A stretch of DNA of 64,000 nt from JANMAT01 sp031359995 (lineage in GTDB: Bacteria > Actinomycetota > Acidimicrobiia > Acidimicrobiales > Ilumatobacteraceae), in NCBI GenBank assembly GCA_031359995.1, contig JANMAT010000225.1:1-64000 (forward strand), in the 5' to 3' direction. Below are positions 15,220 through 23,905 of the stretch, in pieces. The stretch's first letter is position 1. Every line of letters begins with the position of its first letter. The notes under the pieces were generated by a model. It saw only the letters and a program-made list of their open reading frames with translations. It did no database searches and was not told where the DNA came from. The position numbers were made by a program, and so were the translations under genes.

Positions 15220-16887
15220 TCAGCCGGGCATCGCCAGCCACCGGCGCACCGCCTCCGTCGCCGTGCGCCGGGAGACCTCACGTTGGCGGTCGACGACTGC
15301 GCCTGCGGTCTCGCCATCGCCAGGGGTGATCGCCAATGTCGTCACGCCCTCGACGATGGGCAACGCCACGATGTTCGGGGGAGGCTCTGCGGCCTCGGTA
15401 TCCACGTACGGGGAGCGTTCGGTGAGCCAGTACGGCGCACCCGAACCACGAAGATACGTGGACACAAGTGGCGCCGCGTGCTTCCGTAGCGCATTGTACG
15501 CGAAAGCGTTGGCCACCAGGATCATGATGAACAGCCCGAGGATCGTCAGCCCGAGCGCGGCGATGACGTACAGGCCCGCCGCCAGCACGATCTCGCGCCA
15601 CGACGTCCGTGGCGCCACCCCGGCGCTGTAGACGCGCGCGACGGCGATGCCGAATCCCCACACCGCCACCGCCCAGGCGGCGAGCGTGAGCAGCAGCGAC
15701 TCGCTCAGCAGGCCGACGTAGCGCAGAGCGAGCTCGCTCCAGCTGCTCGACGTGGCCGATCGTCCGCTGCGGCGCCGCTTCGGCGTCGCCCGCCACCCGG
15801 GGATTCGGCGGGGATCGCTCAGCAGTTCCCTCATGGCACTGTTGCGCAGCGATCGCTCGGCGCGGGCGACGACCGAGCCGGGAGCCGCGTATCGCTCCAG
15901 CTCGTCGGCGTCGAAGCTGAGAAGTGCCTCCGCAGGCAGGATCCGCGGGCAGTGATGGGGGTCGAGTTCGTTCGAAGCCACGAACCGAGCGATGCGGCTC
16001 GGACCCATGCGCGCACCATGGGTCTGCAGCTCGGTGAGCAGGAACCCGATCACACGGAGGTCGCCGAGCGGCGGGAGGCCATGGAACGCCCGGAACCGGG
16101 CATCCTCGAAGACGAACATCGGGAAGTTCGTCCACACACCGCCGTCCACGATGGGGTGGGCGAACCCGACTGCCGCGCCCTCGCGGGGCGACCACTCCAG
16201 TCTCCGAGGCCGCAAGACGAAGGGGATGGACGACGACGCCACCGCCGCTTCGGCGATCGAACAGGTCGGGCTGGTCGCGTGCGAGAAGATGCAGTGACGC
16301 GACGAGAGCGCGTCGACGGCGACGACGACGAGCTCGATGCCGGTCACGGAGTGGAGGCCAGCGAAGGTGACAGATCGGTCCTGCGTCACACGTGCGCCCG
16401 GCCAGTTGCGGTTCAGCAGTTGCGCCAGGCGGTCGTCGAGCCAAGCCACGAGTGCGTCTCCGCTCGCCAGAGCCGCGACCTCGGGATCGCGCAGGCGGGC
16501 CCGCGCACCGAACACGAGGCGACCCGTCGCACAGGGCAAGTACCCATCGATCGCTCGCCGTCCCGTCGAACCCACGGAAGGCGCCAGCGAAGCGCCCGTC
16601 CTCAGATGCTCGGTGAAGACCACCGCCAACGACTCCGTAGCCGCCGACAAGTCGTCCGGCCCGGCGCCAGCGGCAACCAGCGCGGCGGTGATCGCGCCCG
16701 CAGATGCGCCGGCCACAGCTCCGAACCACGCGCCGGACGCCGCCACACCCTCCAACGCCCCTGCGTAGGCGATGCCCTTCAGACCACCACCCTCGAACAC
16801 CCCTGCGAGTCGGGCGGTCGGCAGAGGCCCGGTCCACCATCCGGGCACCGCTCGCCGCTCGGCGAAATCGTCCAGGCCACCGATCAC
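15220..16887 (-). CDS. Patatin-like phospholipase with two C-terminal membrane segments
   Basis: 555 residues. All patatin motifs are present: oxyanion loop EGGGLKGIAYAGAL (~32-45), nucleophile Ser in AGASAGAI (~62) and catalytic Asp in VDGGVWTNFP (~248). The C-terminal part has a basic stretch, then two hydrophobic helices at ~393-422 and ~432-461, so the lipase is likely anchored at the inner face of the membrane. Patatins hydrolyse acyl chains of phospholipids and act as membrane-damaging effectors in CBASS and other abortive-infection systems. GTG 16887 follows GGGGG seven bases upstream (TTG 16893 also possible). TACCGT at 16918-16913 may be its promoter, so it can be expressed separately from the caspase operon. 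Confidence 0.82.
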   Translation of the reverse strand: MIGGLDDFAERRAVPGWWTGPLPTARLAGVFEGGGLKGIAYAGALEGVAASGAWFGAVAGASAGAITAALVAAGAGPDDLSAATESLAVVFTEHLRTGASLAPSVGSTGRRAIDGYLPCATGRLVFGARARLRDPEVAALASGDALVAWLDDRLAQLLNRNWPGARVTQDRSVTFAGLHSVTGIELVVVAVDALSSRHCIFSHATSPTCSIAEAAVASSSIPFVLRPRRLEWSPREGAAVGFAHPIVDGGVWTNFPMFVFEDARFRAFHGLPPLGDLRVIGFLLTELQTHGARMGPSRIARFVASNELDPHHCPRILPAEALLSFDADELERYAAPGSVVARAERSLRNSAMRELLSDPRRIPGWRATPKRRRSGRSATSSSWSELALRYVGLLSESLLLTLAAWAVAVWGFGIAVARVYSAGVAPRTSWREIVLAAGLYVIAALGLTILGLFIMILVANAFAYNALRKHAAPLVSTYLRGSGAPYWLTERSPYVDTEAAEPPPNIVALPIVEGVTTLAITPGDGETAGAVVDRQREVSRRTATEAVRRWLAMPG

Positions 16888-16965
16888 CGTCAACCCCCAG
16901 CTCGCGGCGGGGACGGTAGCACCCGCCCTCGACGTTCCGCGGCGACGCGGGCCGAATGGGCAGGC

Positions 16966-17018
16966 TCAGACGATGGCGCCCATGAGGTCGACGACCACGT
17001 CGGCGTCGTGCAGCGTGT
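16966..17018. repeat. Right 53-bp direct repeat (in-frame 3' end of SGNH gene)
   Basis: Second perfect copy of the 53 bases at 11784-11836. Here it is the true 3' end, including the stop codon, of the SGNH/repeat-protein gene. Confidence 0.92.
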
Positions 17019-18741
17019 AGATGCACACCTGCCCACCGTTGGCGGCTGCCACGGCCAGGTTCGCCCGGGTGTCCTTGCCGTTCACGTTGAGCGTGCTGGC
17101 CAGCGGCCGCGGCTGATCGCAGGCGTACACCGTGATGAACCCCGACTGGGTCGAGTCGACCGCGGTGACGCTGAGCAGCGCACCCTTCGGGTTGCCGGGG
17201 ATGGTCACCTTGAGCACGGCCCCGTCGTCGAGCCGGGCGCCGCCCTTCGCCTCGCGTGTGTCCACGAGCCGGACCGGCGCCTGCGCCTCGTGCTGGCTGC
17301 CGGTGGGAGCGATCCAACCGGTCACGTCCATCACCACGTCCACCGCCACGTTGCTGAGCACGCAGACCGACCCGTCGGCGGCGAGCTTCACGAACGCCGA
17401 GTTCGCCACGATCTCCGACGGCGAGAAGTTCACGACCGACGTGGTGCTCGGGGCGTCGCACGGGAACGTCGCCAACCAGCCGGGCGCCGACCCGGCCAGA
17501 GCGGTCAGCGTGACGACCGCGCCGGTGGCACCCGTGGGCATGCCGTTGACCGCGCTGGTCTTCAGCTTCAGCGGCACCTGTGGCGTGAGCTTGCCCTTGG
17601 CCGCATCGGCCCCGGTGCCCGAGCGGGTGTCGACGAGACGGGCGGGCGTGATCGGCACCAGCCGCTCGGCGGCCGAGGGTGACGCGTAGCCGAACAGGTC
17701 GACGACGACATCGGCCCGGTTCTTGCTGTACACGCACAGGTCTTCGCCGTTGATCGGCACCACGGCCATGGTGGCGCGCGAGCCGGCGGCGGCCACGTTG
17801 ACGTTGCTGGTGGCGGGCAGCGCCTGCTTGCAGCCGTAGGCGGTGAGGTAGCCGCTGGCACACGGGTCGGTGGCGGTGAGGTTCACGATCACCGCGGTGG
17901 CATCGGCCGGCACCACGCCGTCGAGCTTCACGGTGAGCGCCGTCTCGGCGGCCACCGCAGCACCGTCGCGCGTGTCCACCAGTCGCTTCGGCGCGACCAC
18001 GGTGACGCCGGCCGGAGCGGTGGCCAGCGAGGTGGTGGGCGTCACGGGCGACGTGCCCTGGGACTTGGCGTTGGCACTACAACGGCCGGGCGCGACCTTG
18101 TCGAGCGTGGCTTTGATGAAGGTGCCCGCACCGATGGAGCCGGCCAGCGTCAGGTGCACGCCGTCGCTCTCGAACCAGTTCGGGTGGGCGGCGCCCTCGG
18201 CGTTCCAGTCGGCGATCACGAGACGGTCGCCGTAGGTCGTGGCCTTCTCGAGCAGGATCCGGTTGTTCGACTTGTACGTACCGTCGTTGGCGGCGAACGT
18301 GGGGCCCACGTAGGACACGTCGGTCTTGAACGTGAGCCAGACCACCCGCTTCACGCCGAGCGTCTGGGCGAGGGCCATGAACTGGTCGACCTCGCCGCCG
18401 AAGATCGTGCCCGAGTCGTCGTAGCCGATCATGGCGACGACGGTGTCGCCCAGGTCGGCGGCGTGGGCCTGCAGGGCTTCCAGCGCGTTGTTGGGTGCGT
18501 AGCCCTCACGTCCTCGGCACGACAGACCGCTGACCCGGCGGCACGACTCGGCGTCGAGGACGTAGTCGTACGGCGCGAGGGTGGCCAGGGTGTTGTACCA
18601 ACGCACGGCGGCGAGCGTGGAGTCGCCGACGAGGTAGACGCGGTCCGAGCGGTCGAACGCCTCGGCCTCGGGCGCGAACAGGCTCGTGCCGCCCAACAGG
18701 GTCAGCACGGTGAGCAGGAGCGCGACAAAACGACGGGTCAT
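16966..18741 (-). CDS. Secreted SGNH-hydrolase-like protein with three C-terminal surface repeats
   Basis: 591 residues. Signal peptide MTRRFVALLLTVLTLLGG. The SGNH part (~30-220) has VYLVGDSTLAAVRW with the GDS Ser, and SDGVHLTLAGS with the DxxH pair; esterase or acyl-hydrolase action outside the cell is likely. Then come three repeats like those of the subtilase-like protein, each opening with LVDTR and containing GYLTAYGC, GWLATFPC or GFITVYAC, and ending in VVVDLFGY, VVMDVTGW or VVVDLMGA strands. Start chosen at ATG 18741, which opens the signal peptide and has GGAGG upstream. Its last 53 bases are duplicated at 11784, so this gene is the apparent target of the island. Confidence 0.78.
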   Translation of the reverse strand: MTRRFVALLLTVLTLLGGTSLFAPEAEAFDRSDRVYLVGDSTLAAVRWYNTLATLAPYDYVLDAESCRRVSGLSCRGREGYAPNNALEALQAHAADLGDTVVAMIGYDDSGTIFGGEVDQFMALAQTLGVKRVVWLTFKTDVSYVGPTFAANDGTYKSNNRILLEKATTYGDRLVIADWNAEGAAHPNWFESDGVHLTLAGSIGAGTFIKATLDKVAPGRCSANAKSQGTSPVTPTTSLATAPAGVTVVAPKRLVDTRDGAAVAAETALTVKLDGVVPADATAVIVNLTATDPCASGYLTAYGCKQALPATSNVNVAAAGSRATMAVVPINGEDLCVYSKNRADVVVDLFGYASPSAAERLVPITPARLVDTRSGTGADAAKGKLTPQVPLKLKTSAVNGMPTGATGAVVTLTALAGSAPGWLATFPCDAPSTTSVVNFSPSEIVANSAFVKLAADGSVCVLSNVAVDVVMDVTGWIAPTGSQHEAQAPVRLVDTREAKGGARLDDGAVLKVTIPGNPKGALLSVTAVDSTQSGFITVYACDQPRPLASTLNVNGKDTRANLAVAAANGGQVCIYTLHDADVVVDLMGAIV

Positions 18742-18964
18742 GGGGGAGGACCTCCGAGAGAGCACATCGGACGGTTCCCCAACCGTATGAGCGATCGATC
18801 AGATTTTCGTCGGTGAACCCTGGGAATTGGTGAACCGCTTACCCGGTCGAACGTCACGGCGACCGGGCCGGGCCGGCGCGTGCGAGCATGGGCGCCGAGC
18901 TGCCGCCGGGCCGTGTGCGTCCCGTCGCCGCAGGTCACGGCAGCCGGGACGCGAGGAGACGAGC
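18742..18964. other. Intergenic region between divergent SGNH and aldehyde dehydrogenase genes
   Basis: 223 bases with the promoters of two divergent genes. On the minus strand a TACGGT box lies about 40 bases before the SGNH start. On the plus strand GAGGAGA precedes the dehydrogenase ATG. I see no further gene or repeat. Confidence 0.5.
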
Positions 18965-20392
18965 ATGGACCTGAAGCACGATTCGTACATCGATGGTGCG
19001 TGGGTGGGCGGGTCGACCACGGTCGACGTGGTCGACCCGGCCACCGAGGAGCGCATCGTCGCGGTGGCCAACGCGTCGGTCGACGACTGCCTGGCCGCGG
19101 TGCGCGCCGCCCACCACGCCTTCGCGTCGTGGCGCGAGACCCCGCCCCGCCAGCGCGGTGAGATCCTGCGCAAAGCCTTCGAGCTCATGATGGCGCGCCA
19201 GCGCGAGTTGGCCGAGCTGATCTCACGCGAGAACGGCAAGGTGCTGGCCGACGCCATGGCCGAGGTGGCCTACGCCGCCGAGTTCTTCCGGTGGTACGGC
19301 GAAGAGGCCGTGCGCATCGACGGCGAGTACCGCACGGCGCCGAGTGGCGCGTACTGGATCCTGGTGACCCGCCAACCGGTCGGCGTGGCGCTGCTCATCA
19401 CGCCGTGGAACTTCCCCGCGGCCATGGCCACCCGCAAGATCGCTCCGGCGCTGGCCGCCGGCTGCACCGTGGTGCTCAAGGCCGCCGGCGAGACTCCGCT
19501 CACCGCGCTGGCCGTGGCCGACATCCTCGCCGAGGCTGGCGTGCCCGCCGGCGTGGTGAACGTGGTGGTACCCGACCCACCCGGCCCGGCTGTGCAGGCC
19601 ATGCTCGAGTCGGGTCTGGTCCGCAAGCTGTCGTTCACCGGTTCCACGCGGGTGGGCGCCATGCTGCTGGGCCAGGCCGCGCCCGGCATCATCAGCTGCT
19701 CCATGGAGCTCGGCGGCAACGCGCCGTTCGTCGTGTACGCCGACGCCGACATCGACGCCGCCGTCGACGGCGCCATGTTGGCCAAGATGCGCAACGCCGG
19801 TGCCGCCTGCACCGCCGCGAACCGCTTCTACGTGGAGCGCGGCGCAGTGGACGCGTTCACCGACGCGCTGGCTGCCCGCATGGCTGCGCTGAAGGTGGGG
19901 CCCGGTCTCGACCCCGCCAGCACCTGTGGCGCCCTCGTGTCGGCGGCCCAGCGCGACCGGGTCGCCGACCTGGTCGACCACCTGCGCGACGACGGCGCTC
20001 GCACCGTGGTGGGCGGCGAGCGACCCACGGGGAAGGGCTTCTTCTACCCACCCACGGTCGTGCGCGACGTACCGGCCGGGTCGTCGGTGCTGAACGAGGA
20101 GATCTTCGGGCCCGTCGCGCCCATCGTCGCCTTCGACGACCACGCCGAGATGATCGCCCACGCCAACGCGGTGGAGCACGGTCTGGTGGCGTACGTGTAC
20201 TCGCGTGACATCGGCAAGGCCATGCGCACGGCCGAAGCGTTGGAGACCGGCATGGTCGGCCTGAACCGTGGCCTCGTGTCCGACCCGGCGGCGCCGTTCG
20301 GTGGCGTGAAGGCGTCGGGCATCGGCCGCGAAGGCAGCCACGAGGGCCTGCTCGCCTTCCTCGAGCAGAAGTACGTCGCCGGGACCTGGTGA
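18965..20392 (+). CDS. NAD(P)-dependent aldehyde dehydrogenase (succinate/2,5-dioxovalerate semialdehyde type)
   Basis: 475 residues. N-terminal YIDGAWVGG, the VALLITPWNFPAAMATRKIA block, cofactor/structural SFTGSTRVGAML, general base in MELGGNAPF, and the catalytic Cys in GAACTAANRFYVE, a variant of the usual GQxCxxxNR. The EEIFGPVAPI and GGVKASGIGREGS ends are typical of the GabD-like clade. It oxidises a small semialdehyde to the acid. The neighbouring UxaA/GarD-type dehydratase, 40 bases downstream on the same strand, suggests a sugar-acid route, where 2,5-dioxovalerate would be a natural substrate; that is inference. ATG chosen by RBS GAGGAGA. Confidence 0.88.
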   Translation: MDLKHDSYIDGAWVGGSTTVDVVDPATEERIVAVANASVDDCLAAVRAAHHAFASWRETPPRQRGEILRKAFELMMARQRELAELISRENGKVLADAMAEVAYAAEFFRWYGEEAVRIDGEYRTAPSGAYWILVTRQPVGVALLITPWNFPAAMATRKIAPALAAGCTVVLKAAGETPLTALAVADILAEAGVPAGVVNVVVPDPPGPAVQAMLESGLVRKLSFTGSTRVGAMLLGQAAPGIISCSMELGGNAPFVVYADADIDAAVDGAMLAKMRNAGAACTAANRFYVERGAVDAFTDALAARMAALKVGPGLDPASTCGALVSAAQRDRVADLVDHLRDDGARTVVGGERPTGKGFFYPPTVVRDVPAGSSVLNEEIFGPVAPIVAFDDHAEMIAHANAVEHGLVAYVYSRDIGKAMRTAEALETGMVGLNRGLVSDPAAPFGGVKASGIGREGSHEGLLAFLEQKYVAGTW

Positions 20393-20432
20393 TGGAGGGC
20401 GTCATCGGACGGGCGCCCGACGTCGCGCGACG

Positions 20433-21977
20433 ATGGCACGCATGGCCAACGTCCAGTTCCTCCGGGCCGCCACCGTGCGCCTCCACCCCGACGACGATGT
20501 GGTCATCGCCGTGCACGACCTGGTTGTGGGCACGGCGGTGCCCGACGCCGGGGTCACCGTCACCGGCGCGGTGCCCGCCGGGCACAAGGTCGCCACGCGC
20601 GCCCTGGCCGTCGGCGCGCCGGTGCACCGCTACGCCCAGGTGATCGGGTACGCCTCGGCACCGATCGCTCCCGGCGACCACGTGCACACCCACAACCTGG
20701 CGATGGGTTCGGTGCAGCTCGACCACGCCCATGCCACCGCCTACGTGCCCACCGTCTTCGCATCCGAACCGGCCACGTTCCTGGGCATTCGTCGACCCGA
20801 CGGGCGGGTGGCCACCCGCAACCACCTGGCGGTCATCGCCACCGTGAACTGCTCGGCCACCGTGGCCCGCATGATCACCGAGCACGTGCAGCGCAGCGGC
20901 GTGCTCGACGCCTACCCGAACGTCGATGGCGTGGTCGCCCTGACCCACGGCAGCGGCTGCGGCATGGACTCCACCGGCGAGGGCATGGACGTGCTGCGCC
21001 GGGCCATCGCCGGGTACGCCACCCACCCGAACGTGGCCGGCGTGCTGCTGGTGGGGTTGGGCTGCGAGGCCAACGGGCTCGGCGCCCTCATCACCGCCCG
21101 ACGGCTCGACGTGGGCGACCGGCTCGCCGCGCTCAACATCCAGGACATCGGCGGTACGCGGGCCTGCATCGACGAAGGGGTCCGCCTGCTCAGCGCCATG
21201 CTGCCGGCGGCCAACGACGTGCACCGCGAGCCCGTGCCGGCGTCGCACCTGGTGGTCGGGCTGCAGTGCGGCGGCAGCGACGGCTACTCGGGCATCACCG
21301 CCAACCCGGCGCTGGGCGCCGCCGTCGACGAGCTCGTGCGCCACGGTGGAACGGCGATCCTGTCGGAGACCCCCGAGATCTACGGCGCCGAGCACCTGCT
21401 CACCCGGCGGGCCGTCAGCGTCGACGTGGGCCGCAAGATCGTGGAGCACATCCGCTGGTGGGAGGACTACACCGCCCGCAACCACGGCGAGATGAACAAC
21501 AACCCGTCACCCGGCAACAAGGCGGGCGGCCTCACCACCATCCTGGAGAAGTCGTTGGGCGCCGTCGCCAAGGGCGGCACGACCGGCCTCATGGAGGTGT
21601 ACGGCTACGCCGAGGCGGTCACGGCGCGCGGGTTCGTCTACATGGACACGCCCGGCTACGACCCGGTGTCGGTCACCGGCCAGGTCGCCGGCGGCGCCAA
21701 CCTGGTCGCCTTCACCACCGGGCGCGGGTCGGCGTACGGATGCATCCCGTCACCGTCGATCAAGCTGTCGACGAACACCGCGCTCTACGAGCGCCAGCGC
21801 GACGACATCGACATCGACTGCGGCCCCGTGCTCGACGGCTCGGTGCCCGTGGCCGAGATGGGCCGGCGCATCTTCGCCGAGATGCTGCGCGTGGCCTCGG
21901 GCGAGGCGACGAAGAGCGAAGCCCTCGGCTACGGCCACAACGAGTTCGCCCCCTGGATCATCGGCGCCACGATGTGA
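20433..21977 (+). CDS. UxaA/GarD-family altronate or galactarate dehydratase
   Basis: 514 residues. An N-terminal SAF domain (~8-90: DVVIAVHDLVVGT, PAGHKVATRALAVG, HTHNL) is followed by the large UxaA part: RPDGRVATRNHLAVI, THGSGCGMDSTG, VGLGCEANGL, LQCGGSDGYSGITANPALG, SETPEIYGAE and NPSPGNKAGGLTTI. The enzyme dehydrates an aldonic or aldaric acid to a 2-keto-3-deoxy acid using Fe2+. Which sugar acid cannot be told. Start at 20433 or, equally possible, ATG 20442. The stop overlaps the convergent YjbR gene by 20 bases. Confidence 0.85.
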   Translation: MARMANVQFLRAATVRLHPDDDVVIAVHDLVVGTAVPDAGVTVTGAVPAGHKVATRALAVGAPVHRYAQVIGYASAPIAPGDHVHTHNLAMGSVQLDHAHATAYVPTVFASEPATFLGIRRPDGRVATRNHLAVIATVNCSATVARMITEHVQRSGVLDAYPNVDGVVALTHGSGCGMDSTGEGMDVLRRAIAGYATHPNVAGVLLVGLGCEANGLGALITARRLDVGDRLAALNIQDIGGTRACIDEGVRLLSAMLPAANDVHREPVPASHLVVGLQCGGSDGYSGITANPALGAAVDELVRHGGTAILSETPEIYGAEHLLTRRAVSVDVGRKIVEHIRWWEDYTARNHGEMNNNPSPGNKAGGLTTILEKSLGAVAKGGTTGLMEVYGYAEAVTARGFVYMDTPGYDPVSVTGQVAGGANLVAFTTGRGSAYGCIPSPSIKLSTNTALYERQRDDIDIDCGPVLDGSVPVAEMGRRIFAEMLRVASGEATKSEALGYGHNEFAPWIIGATM

Positions 21978-22317
21978 TGTCGTCGCCGTAGGCGGCGGCG
22001 ACCTTCTTCGGCACCACCATGCGCCAGGCGTCGACCACCAGCTCGGTCATCTCGTCGGTGTCCAAGACGGCCAGCACGACCTCGACCCACTGGTAGCGCA
22101 GGTCCGACGGTCGGGGTAGGCGGAACTTCGCAGGGTCGCTGGCCACGAGCCCGTCGCGCTCGTCCTTCGGGAAGGCGAAACCCATGATCGTCTCGTCACG
22201 GGAGAACGCCAGGTACACGATGCGGCCCACCCGGAACTTCACCCGGTCGCGCACGAGGGCCTCGTAGCTGCGGGGCAACGTGAGGGCCAGGCGGCGCACG
22301 TCGTCGATCGTCACCAT
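21958..22317 (-). CDS. MmcQ/YjbR family protein
   Basis: 119 residues. Contains TIDDVRRLALTLPRSYEAL, VGRIVYLAFSRDETIMGFAF, KDERDGLVASDPAKFRL, and a C-terminal VVDAWRMVVPKKVAAAY, the layout of MmcQ/YjbR-like proteins (a CyaY-like fold with double-wing features; function mostly unproven). ATG 22317 lies ten bases after a TAGCGT box, so it is probably leaderless; longer frames have no conserved start. Confidence 0.75.
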   Translation of the reverse strand: MVTIDDVRRLALTLPRSYEALVRDRVKFRVGRIVYLAFSRDETIMGFAFPKDERDGLVASDPAKFRLPRPSDLRYQWVEVVLAVLDTDEMTELVVDAWRMVVPKKVAAAYGDDITSWRR

Positions 22318-22327
22318 GACCGCGACG

Positions 22328-22333
22328 ACGCTA
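22328..22333 (-). promoter_or_regulatory. -10 box TAGCGT before the YjbR-type gene
   Basis: Ten bases separate the box from ATG 22317. Confidence 0.4.
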
Positions 22334-22439
22334 CGCCCCTTCGTGGACGGTTCCTGTCCGGGTGGTCGAACCATTCAAGGTCGGTGCCGGTGCTGCCGAT
22401 GAAACCGACCGGAGCCGAGCGAGGGAGTTGGTCGGCGGC

Positions 22440-23026
22440 ATGAACCTGTTCAGGAAGGCAGCGGTGGCCTTCGGTGCCCTCGCGGCCCTGACGGCGACCG
22501 GCGAATCTCTCGTGATCCGTGAGGCGCGCGCCGCGTCGGACCGGGTCGCCGAGTTCAAGGAACGGTCTGGTGCGTACCAGCGGACCGTGCAGGCCCTGGT
22601 CAAGGACTTCTACCTCTACGACGACCAGAACAACATGTACGTGCTCGTGGCGGCCACGTCGCCGACCAACACCACGCTGATCGAGGACACCTACGCCCAG
22701 GGCGTGATCGGTCTGCAGCAGTTCGGGGTCGACGGGACCCGTGTCGACGAGATCGGCGACCTCGGCCGCGGGTTCAACATCTTCGTCGGTCGCCTCCAGC
22801 GGGTGATGGGCACGTTCCGCGAGTCGTCGGCCGCACTGCTGACCGCGTCCGACGCCCTTTCCGCCATCAGCATCGCCACAGGTCAGAACGCTGACGAGAC
22901 CTCGGTGCAGGCCGGCGCGCCACGGCGGGGACGTCGGAAGGCGTGAAGTCGAGCAAGGAAACCATCGCCGAGCTGGCCGAGCTGTCGGCCAGCCTCGAGA
23001 GCCTGATCAACGAGTTCCGCATCTGA
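22440..23026 (+). pseudogene. Methyl-accepting chemotaxis protein remnant with internal deletion and frameshift
   Basis: The first ~110 codons encode a chemoreceptor sensor start (one hydrophobic helix at the N-terminus, then FKERSGAYQRTVQALVKDF and YLYDDQNNMYVLVAA). The frame then reaches SDALSAISIATGQNADETSVQAG, the post-HAMP start of an MCP signalling domain (SEELSATSxQMxxNAEETSxQA). The ~200-residue methylation/signalling hairpin is missing; the next recognisable piece, SSKETIAELAELSASLESLI then NEFRI and stop (to 23026), is the MCP C-terminal helix in another frame. So an internal deletion with frameshift seems to have killed the gene. ATG 22440 follows GAGGGAG. Confidence 0.65.
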
Positions 23027-23060
23027 TGCGCTCAGCATCGTGTCGCAGGAGTCTGCCCAG

Positions 23061-23336
23061 ATGACCCGAGCATCCACCACCCACGACGTCTCGCCGCCCA
23101 CGGCGCCCGAGGTGCGCGAGTCGCTCGAGCGCCTGCTCGGCCCCGACTTCGCCGAGGTCTGGCAGGCCGTCTGCGTCCAGTCACGCATCGCCCCCGAAGC
23201 CCACATGATCACCGACGTCGAGTTCGACGATCTGCTGGAAGCGATGTGCGCACGCGGCTCCATCTGCCGCGTGATCGCCATGTCGTGGAAGATCCGCAGG
23301 ACCGCTGCCCGCAAGCTGGCCGAGATCGGTCGCTGA
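23061..23336 (+). CDS. Hypothetical small soluble protein
   Basis: 91 residues, no function recognised. An acidic/helical first part (APEVRESLERLLGPDFAEVWQ) leads to a basic C-terminus (MSWKIRRTAARKLAEIGR). ATG 23061 was chosen because of GGAG ten bases upstream (GTG 23040 is possible). It sits between the MCP remnant and the GAF protein in the same direction, so a sensory-signalling association is only positional. Confidence 0.5.
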   Translation: MTRASTTHDVSPPTAPEVRESLERLLGPDFAEVWQAVCVQSRIAPEAHMITDVEFDDLLEAMCARGSICRVIAMSWKIRRTAARKLAEIGR

Positions 23337-23355
23337 GAGAACAAGGGACGTAGCC

Positions 23356-23865
23356 ATGAACCCCCAGATCGACAACGACCCCGTCCACCGCCTCGAGCGC
23401 CTCACCGAGATCGCCCAGTACGATCTGTTCAGCGACGACGTGCGCTCGGAGCTGGACGATCTCGCCCACAAGGCGGCCGACCGTTTCGGGCAGGACTACG
23501 GCATGGTGAGCATCGTGCTCGACGGCGCCCAGTACTTCGCCGGCCGCTACGGCACCGACGGCTGGATCGATGCCGCCGAGGGCACGCCGGTCGAGTGGGC
23601 GTTCTGCGCCAACGTGGTGCGCAACCGCGAGGCCTACATCGTGACCGATGCGACCGTCGACCCGCTGCAGCACGACAACCCGCTCGTCACGCAGGACGGC
23701 ATCCGCTGCTACGCTGGCGTGCCGATCACCGCGGCGAACGGTGAGGTGCTCGGCGCCTACTGCGTCGTGGGCCAGACGCCGCACGACTTCACCGCCGCGG
23801 AGATCGGCGAGCTGCGGCACATGGCCGACGACGTCGTCGCCGTGCTCGAACAGCACCGCATGTGA
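23356..23865 (+). CDS. Stand-alone GAF domain protein
   Basis: 169 residues forming one GAF domain: LDDLAHKAADRFGQDYGMVSI, WAFCANVVRNREAYIVTDA, DGIRCYAGVPITAANGEVLG and CVVGQTPHDFTAAEIGEL. The Cys residues in FCANV, IRCYAG and YCVVG could serve redox or ligand sensing, as in free-methionine sulfoxide reductase-like GAF proteins, but I cannot assign that. No output domain. AGGGAC precedes the ATG. It follows a dead chemoreceptor and may be what remains of a sensory cluster. Confidence 0.8.
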   Translation: MNPQIDNDPVHRLERLTEIAQYDLFSDDVRSELDDLAHKAADRFGQDYGMVSIVLDGAQYFAGRYGTDGWIDAAEGTPVEWAFCANVVRNREAYIVTDATVDPLQHDNPLVTQDGIRCYAGVPITAANGEVLGAYCVVGQTPHDFTAAEIGELRHMADDVVAVLEQHRM

Positions 23866-23905
23866 CGTACCCGCCCGATCAGCACCGCCGGATCCAACGC
23901 GATCC

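Larger units (their letters stand above)
11784..17018. mobile_element. 5.2-kb island bounded by 53-bp direct repeats, carrying a conflict-type gene set
   Basis: The interval between the two perfect repeats contains exactly three genes: EACC1-like (11916), caspase-like multidomain (12286) and patatin with membrane segments (15220, opposite strand). The right repeat keeps the host SGNH gene intact; the left repeat is a 17-codon orphan. No integrase, transposase or terminal inverted repeat is inside, so mobilisation in trans or loss of the integrase is inferred. Excision by recombination between the repeats would restore an uninterrupted SGNH-to-Fae-like junction. The boundaries are seen directly; the defence role is inference from gene families. 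Confidence 0.75.

Noticed and set aside
22379..22410. GGTCGGT...ACCGACC hairpin before the chemoreceptor remnant, considered as a riboswitch (c-di-GMP type)
   Set aside because: Only one 7-bp stem is visible and none of the conserved riboswitch core bases is present.
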